From: Balneolaceae bacterium
GTDB lineage: Bacteria; Bacteroidota; Rhodothermia; Balneolales; Balneolaceae
NCBI GenBank assembly: GCA_020832285.1
Contig: JAFIFB010000075.1
Location: forward strand, 60,726-124,725
Direction: 5' to 3'
DNA: 64,000 bases
The notes beneath the pieces are model-generated. The model made no database searches. It had not been told where the DNA came from and saw nothing but the letters and a program-made list of their open reading frames with translations. Of this stretch, positions 9,619 through 18,700 are shown in pieces. The position numbers and the translations under genes were made by a program. Each line of letters starts with the position of its first letter. Positions within the stretch are counted from its first letter, which is position 1.

Positions 9619-12084
9619 CTAAAACAGATCTTCAAGGTCACACCTCAAATCCAGAGAATGAAATCCACCGCTGCCAATAGGTGCTCCGGGCGGTGTGTAG
9701 GGAGCTGGCGGAGTTGAAAATGAGTCCGGTTCATCAAGGAACTGGCCAATCCAGCGCGATAACTGATTGTAATGAGCATTCCACACCATTTCATCCGAAG
9801 CGAAAATCCGGTTACTTATCTCCATCTGGAGGTTTTCAATAAGCAATTTGGCCACTGCCCTTACATCTGGCGATGCGTTTTCGTTTGAAGCCAGCATAAG
9901 CAGGTTTCTCAGAACAGCTTGGTTTATAGCGCGCTGAATCGAACCGATATAACCATTTTGTGATTCAGCAAGGACGGTGGACTCCAACACTGTTTCGACC
10001 ACATCAGCCAGATCGGGATAATTACTAAACCGGGCAGACTGGTTCATTAGCCGGGCACTTCGCTCGGGGTTAAAGATGAGAGAAGCTGCATGGTCGGCCG
10101 CAACCTCTGCGATAGCTGCCGGATCGAGAAGAGGATTGGTGTATCCGCGAAAATGTTCGCGTGTATCGGGAATACGGGCAGGCCGGGGTGGTATCAGCTC
10201 AAGCAGTTGCTGAGGCAGTGCGAGCACCTGGGGATCGAGGGTTTGAAGCATCGCATTCAGAGCTGCATGTTGAATTTCTGCATCTACCACCTGCGGGCCA
10301 GACTGGTTGTCTCCACGTAAATTATAAGCATAATTTACACCTCCGATAAGTTTCACAGTAGCTTCGGTCTGGTATCTGTGATAGAGGTAAATTGGCACCA
10401 ATACATCTTCCAGGTCCGACATGGGCCGGCCCTTCCGGATATTTCTCTCTCCAAAACGGCTCAGCGCGGCATGACGGATATCCAGAATATGATCCAGCTG
10501 GGCCACTACATCCGAGCCGTAATCCCACAAATGCGCATCGGGATGGGCGCCTCCCTGTGGCCGTGCCGCTTCATCAGAAATATAGAGCAATCCCATATCG
10601 ATCGTTTCATCAATTATTTCGTTAAGTGCCTGCTCCTCATCCACATCATCGGGGAAATGCTGATAGCCCCAAAGCACTGCACGTTTGTCCCACTGACCAA
10701 TTCCAATGTCATATGCATTTTCGAGGCTGAGGGAACCATCATCGAGAATGGTTGCCATCGGGTGGGGGTAATCCATCACCGAAGCGAGGTTGTTCACACT
10801 GGCTGCAAAGTTGTGGCCAATGCCAAGTGTATGCCCAATTTCGTGGGCTGAGAGCTGACGAATTCTGTCAAGAGCCATCTCAAGCATTTGGGGATCGGGG
10901 TCCACACCCTCTTCATAAGGTGCCAGCAGGCCTTCGGCAATCATATAATCCTGCCGAACACGAAGTGATCCAAGCAGCACATTTCCTTTGATAATTTCAC
11001 CGGTCCTGGGATCAATTACAGACGATCCGTACGACCATCCCCGTGTTGAACGATGAACCCAGTTTATCACATTATAACGCACGTCGAGCGGGTGGGCATC
11101 GTCAGGCAGAATTTTTACCTGGAAAGCATTTTTGAAGCCGGCTGCCTCAAATGCTTCGGCCCACCAGCGGGCACCATCAAGTAGTGCTGTGCGAACGGGC
11201 TCGGGCGTTCCGTTGTCGAGATAAAAAACGATCGGCTCCACCACTTCGCTTACTTCAGCCACAGGATCCCTCTTTTCAAGCCGGTGGCGTACAATGTATC
11301 GGCGGTTAAACTCTTCACCGATCGGAGCACTGTAATCCTGGAATGAGATGGGAAAAAACCCTGAGCGCGGATCAAATTTACGGGGATTGTAACCATCGTC
11401 CGGCAATTGCACAAAAGAATGGTGCTGGCGTACCGTAATCGCATCGGGTGAAGGTGCCACCGATCTCAACCAGCTGCCGGCTCCGCTTCCTGTAAATGTG
11501 AGAGTTGTCTCAAACTCAGAATTTTTTGGGAAGTTGAAAGTTCCGGGCATGTAAATTGCAGATCTGGAAAGATCTGGAGAAAAGGTTCCCTGGTTGCGGT
11601 CATCCAGCCGCTGAGCAACCCCATGGGCATCCTGCATTAAAAATTCAGTTGCATTGATGAGTACCCGATTGCCTTCCCGAATCTCCACATCAAACCCAAA
11701 CAGGACAGAACGTGCAAACGCTTCATCCACCGATTTTTCTTCAAGTTCTACTCCCGATGTTGCCCGGTAATCGTAGTTGGGCTGAACCAGCAGAACCTTA
11801 GGACCAACTCTTTTGAATTTCACAATCCGTGTGTTTCCGAGCTGGCTCCGGTCCAAACCGATATCATTCGAACCGACACCTGCTGCGAGAGAGTTAACAT
11901 AAATAAATTCCTCATCCAGCTTATCGATCTCCAGCCAGATATTACCTGTTTCATCATCCCACCAAAAATCAAAGAACCCTTCGTAGTGTTCCATTCCGGC
12001 AGTGTGATCAGAGATGGTTTGGGCCGGAAGAGGCGCAATTGCAAAGACGAGCAGAAAGGAGAAAGCAGAGAAGATTGTTTTCAT
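9619..12084 (-). CDS. Secreted zinc-dependent metalloprotease (DUF5117/DUF4953-type met-zincin)
   Basis: An 821-residue exported zincin. The N-terminus (KTIFSAFSFLLVFAIAPLPAQ) is a signal peptide ending in an Ala-rich cleavage site. The zinc-binding motif HEIGHTLGIGH, with the following NFAASVN, is the HExxHxxGxxH signature of met-zincins, and a downstream SVMDYPHP segment provides the Met turn. Upstream regions (FDFWWDDETGNIWLEI, DGARWWAEAFEAAGF) match the DUF5117/DUF4953 architecture common in Bacteroidota and Balneolota. Total length is usual for the family. The substrate is unknown, and outer-membrane or periplasmic action is inferred from the signal peptide. It is divergent from the folate genes. 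Confidence 0.85.
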   Translation of the reverse strand: MKTIFSAFSFLLVFAIAPLPAQTISDHTAGMEHYEGFFDFWWDDETGNIWLEIDKLDEEFIYVNSLAAGVGSNDIGLDRSQLGNTRIVKFKRVGPKVLLVQPNYDYRATSGVELEEKSVDEAFARSVLFGFDVEIREGNRVLINATEFLMQDAHGVAQRLDDRNQGTFSPDLSRSAIYMPGTFNFPKNSEFETTLTFTGSGAGSWLRSVAPSPDAITVRQHHSFVQLPDDGYNPRKFDPRSGFFPISFQDYSAPIGEEFNRRYIVRHRLEKRDPVAEVSEVVEPIVFYLDNGTPEPVRTALLDGARWWAEAFEAAGFKNAFQVKILPDDAHPLDVRYNVINWVHRSTRGWSYGSSVIDPRTGEIIKGNVLLGSLRVRQDYMIAEGLLAPYEEGVDPDPQMLEMALDRIRQLSAHEIGHTLGIGHNFAASVNNLASVMDYPHPMATILDDGSLSLENAYDIGIGQWDKRAVLWGYQHFPDDVDEEQALNEIIDETIDMGLLYISDEAARPQGGAHPDAHLWDYGSDVVAQLDHILDIRHAALSRFGERNIRKGRPMSDLEDVLVPIYLYHRYQTEATVKLIGGVNYAYNLRGDNQSGPQVVDAEIQHAALNAMLQTLDPQVLALPQQLLELIPPRPARIPDTREHFRGYTNPLLDPAAIAEVAADHAASLIFNPERSARLMNQSARFSNYPDLADVVETVLESTVLAESQNGYIGSIQRAINQAVLRNLLMLASNENASPDVRAVAKLLIENLQMEISNRIFASDEMVWNAHYNQLSRWIGQFLDEPDSFSTPPAPYTPPGAPIGSGGFHSLDLRCDLEDLF

Positions 12085-12400
12085 CTGAAGAGAATTGTAT
12101 TTACAGATCAGGAATTTAAACTGATAATGTACGGCGTAAAGAAGAGTAACAAAAATCCGGACGACTTTGCTTGCTGAAATTGGGACTGTTTCCGAAAAAC
12201 AATAATCCGCTCTATTTTATCCTTCATATTTCATAAAACCTTAAGATCAACAGTCAAAGCCTCAAGAATTCGGACAAATCTGAAAACAGCTTCTGCATTA
12301 GTCTGAGAAAAACTCGTTTGTGAGTAATCTTCTCGGTATTTTTATTGATCTGGACTCAAAAAGCCAAAGCTGCAAAACTGCTGTAATAACTGTCGAAATA

Positions 12401-12760
12401 TTGGATACAATCACCATTAAAGCACTGAAGTTTTACGGAAAGCACGGGTATTACGACCATGAACGTGAGAAAGGAAACCAGTTTGAGCTGGATGTAACGG
12501 CGAAAGGATATTTTAAAGAGTCTGTTAAACATGATGACCTGAATAAAACATTTGATTACCAGCAAGTGGAAATGATTGCCGGGAGGGTTTTCTCCGGCCC
12601 GCCTGAAAAATTGATTGAAACACTCTGTCTTCGGATTGGAGAGCGCATTTTTGAGCAGATGCCGCTTGTAAAACAACTAAAGGTTGGCCTCCGGAAAATG
12701 AATCCGCCCATCGAAACTCAGGCCGAATATGCCGAAATTATCATGAAATGGAAACGGTAA
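12401..12760 (+). CDS. folB: Dihydroneopterin aldolase
   Basis: FolB cleaves 7,8-dihydroneopterin to 6-hydroxymethyl-dihydropterin and glycolaldehyde in folate synthesis. Family motifs are the N-terminal FYGKHGYYDHEREKGNQFELD (residues 10-30), the Tyr-containing TFDYQQV, KLIETLCLRIGERI, and the C-terminal LRKMNPPI containing the catalytic lysine. I chose TTG 12401 because it gives 119 residues starting MDTITIKALKF, the normal family length. A GTG at 12320 would add 27 residues of non-family sequence. The gene overlaps folK by 13 bp, so translational coupling with the next step of the pathway is likely. Confidence 0.9.
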   Translation: MDTITIKALKFYGKHGYYDHEREKGNQFELDVTAKGYFKESVKHDDLNKTFDYQQVEMIAGRVFSGPPEKLIETLCLRIGERIFEQMPLVKQLKVGLRKMNPPIETQAEYAEIIMKWKR

Positions 12761-13236
12761 TTATTGCCCTTGGAAGTAATCTTGGTGACAGGTTAGCCAC
12801 AATTCAGAAAGCAGGTAAATTTCTCGAAAAGCTATCTGAAATGCCGGTACGTAAAGGTAGTATCTGGGAATCTGAGCCTGTGGGAGCAGCCAGGTATTCG
12901 TTTTATAATACAGCCGCTGAAATTGTAACGTCTCTGCTGCCCAAAGAACTATTATTAAAGCTGAAGGTATTTGAACAGGAGTGCGGGCGTGAAAAAAATC
13001 CGGTTCGGTGGGGCCCCCGCATTCTTGATATGGACATTATCCGTTACGGGAACTTGGTCGTTGACACCGATAACCTTATTATTCCCCATCCCGAATATAA
13101 AAACCGGCTCTTCGTTCTGCTCCCAATGGAAGAAATTGACGGAAACTGGCGTGATCCCCAAAATCAAAAAACTGTAACTGAGATGATTAATACAGCACCG
13201 CAGATAGAAATCAGAAAAACCGGGCTATACTGGTAA
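12748..13236 (+). CDS. folK: 2-amino-4-hydroxy-6-hydroxymethyldihydropteridine pyrophosphokinase
   Basis: FolK transfers pyrophosphate from ATP to 6-hydroxymethyl-7,8-dihydropterin, one step after FolB. The 162-residue protein shows the N-terminal IALGSNLGDR motif, the pterin/ATP region WESEPVG, the signature RWGPRILDMDIIRYG (with the two Mg-binding aspartates), and the PHPEYKNRLFVLLPMEEI motif. Its ATG lies inside the 3' end of folB (13-bp overlap). The start is well placed, since the first beta strand (TVIIALGSN) begins at residue 3. Confidence 0.95.
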   Translation: METVIIALGSNLGDRLATIQKAGKFLEKLSEMPVRKGSIWESEPVGAARYSFYNTAAEIVTSLLPKELLLKLKVFEQECGREKNPVRWGPRILDMDIIRYGNLVVDTDNLIIPHPEYKNRLFVLLPMEEIDGNWRDPQNQKTVTEMINTAPQIEIRKTGLYW

Positions 13237-13279
13237 TCTCTTTTTATTTGAAACATTTGTAACCTGCACAAATAAAAAA

Positions 13280-13927
13280 ATGCCAAACCAATTTGATTTT
13301 ATTGCCATTGAAGGAGTGATCGGTGCAGGAAAAACCGCTCTTGCTCAGCTGCTCGCCGAACGCAATGATGCACGGATAATTCTGGAACAGTTTGAGGAAA
13401 ATCCATTTCTTCCCAAATTTTATGAGGATAAAAAACGTTATGCTTTCCAGACACAACTGGCATTTTTGGCAAGCCGGTTTAAGCAGCAGGATAAAATGAC
13501 AAGCCGCGATCTGTTTAATCAGTTTTTGATCTCTGATTACATCTTTGAAAAAGACCGGATTTTTGCCCGGCTCAATCTGGATGATGATGAATTAGCCCTA
13601 TACGATAATATTTACGGGATTATGACGGGAATTTCTGCAAAACCCGATCTTGTTATTTATCTTCAATGCAGTGTAGAGAGATTGATGGAAAACATAGAAC
13701 ATCGCGGCAGAGATTACGAACGGAACATCACGCCGGACTATCTGCAAGAACTGAGTGATGCTTATAATCAATTTTTTTATCATTACAGTAAAGCACCTTT
13801 AATGATTATCAACACCTCAAAAATCGATTTTGTAAATAATCCGAATCACCTCGCGTATTTGGAAGAACAGATTTTTGAACATCCGATACGCAACAATACC
13901 CATATTCATATAATACCCGACGAATGA
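13280..13927 (+). CDS. Deoxynucleoside kinase (dAK/dGK type)
   Basis: A salvage kinase that phosphorylates deoxyadenosine/deoxyguanosine with ATP. The P-loop IEGVIGAGKT is at residues about 8-17, followed by the substrate-binding LEQFEENPFLPKFYED block, the FASRF-like FLASRFKQQDKM segment, the DR(S)-like SDYIFEKDRIFA motif, and the lid-like HRGRDYERN region. The 215-residue length fits the bacterial dGK/dAK family. It follows folK by 43 bp and overlaps the next small gene by 4 bp (ATGA), so folB-folK-dNK-small gene-TPR reads as one operon. Confidence 0.9.
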   Translation: MPNQFDFIAIEGVIGAGKTALAQLLAERNDARIILEQFEENPFLPKFYEDKKRYAFQTQLAFLASRFKQQDKMTSRDLFNQFLISDYIFEKDRIFARLNLDDDELALYDNIYGIMTGISAKPDLVIYLQCSVERLMENIEHRGRDYERNITPDYLQELSDAYNQFFYHYSKAPLMIINTSKIDFVNNPNHLAYLEEQIFEHPIRNNTHIHIIPDE

Positions 13928-14151
13928 TACGCTGGCTGTTAATAGCACTTTTTATCTATTTGGTGATCCGGATCATCAGAGGACCGAAAAATCAACGCAG
14001 GCCATTTATCCGGTTCCACTTTGGGAAAGCCCGCAACGGCCGCCAATCCAACCGAACGAATACAGGTCAGAGAAGGGCCCGCCTTGATGAAATTGAAGAA
14101 GCAGAATTTGAAGATATAACTGACAAAATTAAAGAAGAGAACGATTCATGA
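13924..14151 (+). CDS. Small single-pass membrane protein (DUF4834-like)
   Basis: A 75-residue protein with one N-terminal transmembrane helix (IRWLLIALFIYLVIRIIRG), a basic middle (RRPFIRFHFGKARNGRQ) and an acidic end (EIEEAEFEDITDKIKEEN). This layout resembles the small DUF4834 proteins encoded beside deoxynucleoside kinase and TPR genes in Bacteroidota. The assignment rests on layout and position, not on a residue signature. It overlaps both neighbours by 4 bp (ATGA at each junction), strong evidence that it is translated. Confidence 0.7.
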   Translation: MIRWLLIALFIYLVIRIIRGPKNQRRPFIRFHFGKARNGRQSNRTNTGQRRARLDEIEEAEFEDITDKIKEENDS

Positions 14152-14687
14152 GTTTTGAAGAAAAACACAAAGAAGGTTATGAACTGCTGCACGAAAATGA
14201 TCTCGACAAGAGTCTGGATGTAGCACGCCGCCTTCAAAGCATGAAACCCGATGCTCCTGAAGGATATACCCTTGAAGCAGAGGTAATGCAAAAACTGAAC
14301 CAGTGGGATGCAAGCATAAAGTCACTGAACGAAGCGATTGAGATCGAAAGTGATTCGGGCCGCCTTTATAACCTTCGAGGTTATGCCCATCTGAATCAGG
14401 ATGAACTTGAAAAAGCCAAAGAAGATTTTGACCGGGCTATCACTCTTGAAGACCTGCCCGCAGCACATCGTAATGTGGTGCTATACAAGCTGATGTCCGG
14501 CAATGGCCAGGATGCTATCGCATATCTGCTCGACCGCATCCGTGCACAACCTCGGGATGTGGAAAACTGGATTCTGATGGGTGACCTGATGAAAAAAGGT
14601 GGTCACGATGAAAAAGCCCGGTCTTACTACGAACAAGCCCTCAAAATGGACCCCGAGAACGAATACGTGAAAGAATTACTCGGGTAA
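14148..14687 (+). CDS. Tetratricopeptide-repeat protein
   Basis: A 179-residue protein of about four to five TPR units (GYELLHENDLDKSLDVARRL, GYTLEAEVMQKLNQWDASI, GRLYNLRGYAHLNQDELEKA, NWILMGDLMKKGGHDEKA), each with the small/large residue spacing of TPR helices. It has no signal peptide and is probably a cytoplasmic scaffold. It is the last gene of the folB operon, overlapping its predecessor by 4 bp. The partner is unknown. A palindromic tandem repeat starts 4 bp after its stop. Confidence 0.88.
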   Translation: MSFEEKHKEGYELLHENDLDKSLDVARRLQSMKPDAPEGYTLEAEVMQKLNQWDASIKSLNEAIEIESDSGRLYNLRGYAHLNQDELEKAKEDFDRAITLEDLPAAHRNVVLYKLMSGNGQDAIAYLLDRIRAQPRDVENWILMGDLMKKGGHDEKARSYYEQALKMDPENEYVKELLG

Positions 14688-14690
14688 AAA

Positions 14691-14953
14691 GTACAACGGG
14701 TCGCTGACCCGTTACTCATATCCTTGCAAAAGAATGATCTCTGCCAGGGAATAAAATCTATTTCACTCCCACCACCAACAGAGCTTTTCCAAAATCAGAG
14801 GTGCCGGACAAGCTGTCCGGCGTACAACGGGCAGCCTGCCCGTTACTCAGATACCTGCAAAGGAATAATCCCAGCCAGGGAATAAAATCTGTTTCACTCC
14901 CACCACCAACAGGATTTTTTTCAGGTTCAGAAGTGCCGGACAGGCTGTCCGGC
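14691..14953. repeat. REP-like tandem duplication with four palindromes
   Basis: Two head-to-tail copies of a unit of 131/132 bp (14691-14821 and 14822-14953), both beginning GTACAACGGG and ending in a GTCCGGC palindrome. Each unit has two 19-bp hairpins: AACGGGTC-GCT-GACCCGTT (14695-14713) and GCCGGACA-AGC-TGTCCGGC (14803-14821) in unit 1; AACGGGCA-GCC-TGCCCGTT (14826-14844) and GCCGGACA-GGC-TGTCCGGC (14935-14953) in unit 2. Compensated changes keep both arms paired (GGGTC/GACCC versus GGGCA/TGCCC), pointing to selection or recent amplification of a palindromic element. It lies between convergent genes (TPR and yajQ), the usual setting for REP/BIME elements, and could end transcription from both sides. 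Confidence 0.9.
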
Positions 14954-14958
14954 GTACA

Positions 14959-15447
14959 TTACTTCATATTTACAAACTGAAGCGGGATACCGAAATCTTT
15001 TCCCTTGAGGTGCTGAATTACTTCCTGCAATTCGTCAATTTTTTTGCCGGAAACTCGAACCCGGTCATCCTGAATAGCAGGCTGAACTTTTAGCTTAAGC
15101 GATTTGATCTCCTTAACAATTTTCTTTGCTGTATCGCGGTCAATCCCTTCTTTGATGGTGACTTTTGCTTTTACATGGCCGTGACTGGTACCTTCTTCCG
15201 GACCATATTCAAGTGCTTTTGGTTCCAGGTTCCGTTTGATGAAATGTTTGATGAGTGTGTCTTTCATTGCCTGGAGTTTCATGCTTTCAGCGGCCGACAT
15301 ATCGATCCGATTCTCCTTTTTGATAAACTCGATCTCTGCATGCAGCCCTTTGAAATCGTACCGGGTGGAAACTTCTTTCAGTGTATTATTAAGCGCATTA
15401 TCCACTTCCTGTGCGTTGATTTCATTTACTATATCAAATGATGCCAT
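14959..15447 (-). CDS. yajQ: YajQ-family nucleotide-binding protein
   Basis: A small cytoplasmic protein of the YajQ family, reported to bind nucleotides, and cyclic di-GMP in Xanthomonas. The family is recognised by the N-terminal ASFDIVNEINAQEVDNALN, the RYDFKGLHAEIEF block, and the C-terminal IQDDRVRVSGKKIDELQ and DFGIPLQFVN. The length of 162 residues is typical. Its stop lies 5 bp from the end of the REP-like repeat. The physiological role in this phylum is not known. Confidence 0.95.
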   Translation of the reverse strand: MASFDIVNEINAQEVDNALNNTLKEVSTRYDFKGLHAEIEFIKKENRIDMSAAESMKLQAMKDTLIKHFIKRNLEPKALEYGPEEGTSHGHVKAKVTIKEGIDRDTAKKIVKEIKSLKLKVQPAIQDDRVRVSGKKIDELQEVIQHLKGKDFGIPLQFVNMK

Positions 15448-15539
15448 AATTTTTATGATAGGTTAATTTTCGGGAAGATACGGCATTTGATGATTATTGG
15501 TCCAAAAAGAAAATGAAACATACTTAATAATCAACCGTA

Positions 15540-15566
15540 GCCATATAAAGAATTATACAATATGGC
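15540..15566. other. Small inverted repeat between yajQ and the TcA gene
   Basis: GCCATAT and ATATGGC arms (7 bp each) enclose a 13-nt spacer. There is no T-run directly after either arm, so it is not a clear terminator. It lies in the 281-bp AT-rich gap downstream of the TcA stop and upstream of the yajQ start. It may mark the end of the Tc operon transcript or be chance. Confidence 0.3.
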
Positions 15567-15728
15567 TGATACCTCCTCTTGCCTCTTTATCATTCGTTAT
15601 TTCACTTTAAATTTCATGTTTTTGTAGGGTGCGGCTCGGGATCTAATCCACATTTTTACTTTAAACAATACATTTGCACTCTAATACATATTCGTTACTT
15701 AAGTACAATTAAACACTTATCCATATTT

Positions 15729-18700
15729 TCACAAGGTGTAATTTATAATTAAAAGTAACTCTTCAAGGTTTGATTGATAGTCTTCTGAAACAGAGAGAGA
15801 AAATGCACTGTTTAAATCAATATCAGGGCTACTTCCTATGTATAGATCTGAAATCTCATTCGTAAAAGCTTGACTACCATCATCTACCTGTATTGAAAAT
15901 TCATCAGGATTATCCTTTAGTTTAGCCACGAACATCACGCTTTCTATTTCTGTGGTTCCAAAAGATTGAGCCATATATGGCAACCTGGATTTATCAAGGG
16001 TCAGTTCCGTTGTCTCATTCTTTTTTAACAGGTTCCACTCATTTGGAAATTCATGCTTCATATTGATTGCTACTTGTAAGCCAGATCCATCCTTTAAAGC
16101 TTTAAGCTGCTCTTTTAGTGCTTCATTAGCTGCCGTTTTTAAACCTGAACCCCCTTCCCTTGCGGTGTATTTAACATGTAATACAACATCCGTGATGGTG
16201 TTGTAATCAAATTGTTTTACCTCGGTGGGAAGTTCCAGTCTCCAGCTACTTATAGCTCCGGCATATTCAAACGGCAAGTAGCGCTCATCTCTGAAATTTA
16301 ACTCAAATACACCGCTGTCATTTTGTGCATTGCTGGTTGCTATGGATTGAATGGAACCAACATTGTAAACAAAGCGCTCATCATTGCCTGAATCCTCTGG
16401 ATAGTTGGCAGGATCATTCGCATTTTTTCTGTATCGGTTATTAACCAAAGAAAGTTTAGCATTGACAGATGTATGCGGTCCCGCAATACAAGGCAAGCTG
16501 ACACTTACCGATTTGAGTCTTCTGGAATATTGGCCAGGATGGTCCATGTCATAAAGTACTTCAGGAATATCAAAATCACATTCACCAGTAGAACGCAACC
16601 TCACCAAAGCCAATGGATCAAGCTGTGCCAGCGATACATGCTTGGTAATCTCATACGCTCTCTCATTATGTTCAATGAAGGCTTTCTCCATCTGTTGGAG
16701 CTGGAGTACGAGCCGGTCGCCTGCAAGAAGACCGGCTTTATGACTATCCCAATGCCCCGGCTGGATAAATACCGAGTTATCCGAATCGTGCTCGTAATGA
16801 TACGCAGCCTGCGCCACCTGAGCCACCTCATGTGCCATGTTGTAGGCCATGCGGTGAAGCTTGTTGAGTTCAGTCGAGAGCCACGTATAGAGGCCGAAGC
16901 TGGAGAATTTGTCGCTGTAGAATTCAAATACCTCCTCTTCTTGCTCGACCGTCTGCTGATGGATCTCTAACCCGCGCTCAGCAATGTCCACCTGAATCTC
17001 AGCGCCCAACAGTTGTTTATCGATTTGAGCAATCTCTTTCTCGGCAAGCTCCTTCTGATGGGCCCATTCTTCTTCACGGCGATCGTATCCGCCCTGAGTG
17101 GTCGCCATAGAAGCATCATGGCGTGAACGAGCTGCCATAAAACTGTGCATTGCGCTCTCCGCTGAAAGTGCGGCACCCACCTGCTTTCCACCAAAAGTTA
17201 TGGCAGTGGGGGCACCAAGCTGAGGCAACAAATAGGCGAATGAAGCCAGAGTACTAAATATATACGCCTTCTCCTCTGAGTTATTAGCTTTTCTCATAAA
17301 TAGTTCATTTTTTTGCTCGTATACTGACAGATTTTTGCACAGCAAAGAAGCATAATGATCCTTTCGATGTTGCATAACTTCACGACTGAGCTTCAGTGCC
17401 TCCAGATTCTCCACAGCCGCTTTAATCTGCTGCTCTTTAACCTGTTTAGTCAGTGCAAGTAGATTCAGCTGATGTGTGGCGCGTAGGAGCATAAGTTCTT
17501 CCGCATCCTTCTTTTCAAGCGCGCTGAGCAAAGCTGACCCAAAACCCTGCACCGTTGCTGCATAGCTCTTGGCTTTTTCTGATATGTAGGTAAAACGGTA
17601 AGGCGGTACCTGGGAATCCCCCAAAGCCAGAGCACTCTCGAGGCTGAGGCCGGCCGCCTTCGCCCGCACCAGCAGTGCGGGGTCGATAGGCGGCGCGAAC
17701 AAAGCGAGTTCACGGCGGACACCGCTCAAGTTCATGCAGTTTCGGATCTTGAAAAGTCGATCGCCCACTCGGTCCCAATAGGCCAACAGGTCCTCATTAT
17801 GCGGGACGCAAAACATCTGTTGCACACCAGGCAAGATTGTAGAAGCTTCCAGTCCGTCTTTGTTGATCTCTGAGAGCGTTGTAGTCGCAAGAGAAGCGGT
17901 GACGTTTTCGACCGTGGGCAGATATTCGTCTTGAGTATTCAGGGTGTCATAGGTAACAGAAGTGGCCGGTTGCTCACTGATTACCGTAGCGCCAGCCGCT
18001 TCCAGTTTTTCTTTAATCTCATTGGCTTCTTCAGTAGTAAGCCTCTCCGCTACGACACCCAATTTGTCAACGATATCTTTTGCTTTCTTCAGGCTAAATC
18101 CAGTTATCTTCCGCACCTCTTTAATCACCGCAATCTTATTATTGCCTGCGGAGACAAGCAGGACTCGGACTCCAACCTTTTCACATGAGCCTAACTCTAC
18201 CGGCCGGTCCCCGAGAATGTCCGCGGCCATTACGTATAGAAGCGTGGCCTCGTTAATCGATTCCCTGGTATCCTGAGCGAAAAGATGATCTCCCCAATCG
18301 ACAAGGTTGTCTACGTACTTCATAACTACCGACTTTCTGTAGGCGTTGAGCCGCATCCGCGCGACGGCATGCGGATTGAACGGATTTCGCCTGAACTGCT
18401 CGAGTGCGGCTCCGTCCCGAAGGATCTCATTCAAACTGTCCTGGTCCCGATCTTTGAACTCTAGGTAGTTCCAGTAGTGATCCACAGGACTTGCACCTTC
18501 CGCTATCTCCTCGTTGGTTGGAGGTAACTCACTCGTTACAGGATTGAAGACGTAGTGATACCACTGCTGGGCCTCCTCAAAACGCTGGTTCGCGTTGAGA
18601 TGATTAGCGAGCAGGAGCGGGATGTGGAGGAAGAGTTCACGGTAGTACAAGCCGAAGGGGCCAGTGAAATCAAGGCGGTCATCGGGTGATTCAGGAGGCT

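Noticed and set aside
14691..14953. CRISPR array
   Set aside because: Only two long imperfect units without variable spacers, and no cas genes; palindromic tandem duplication explains it.
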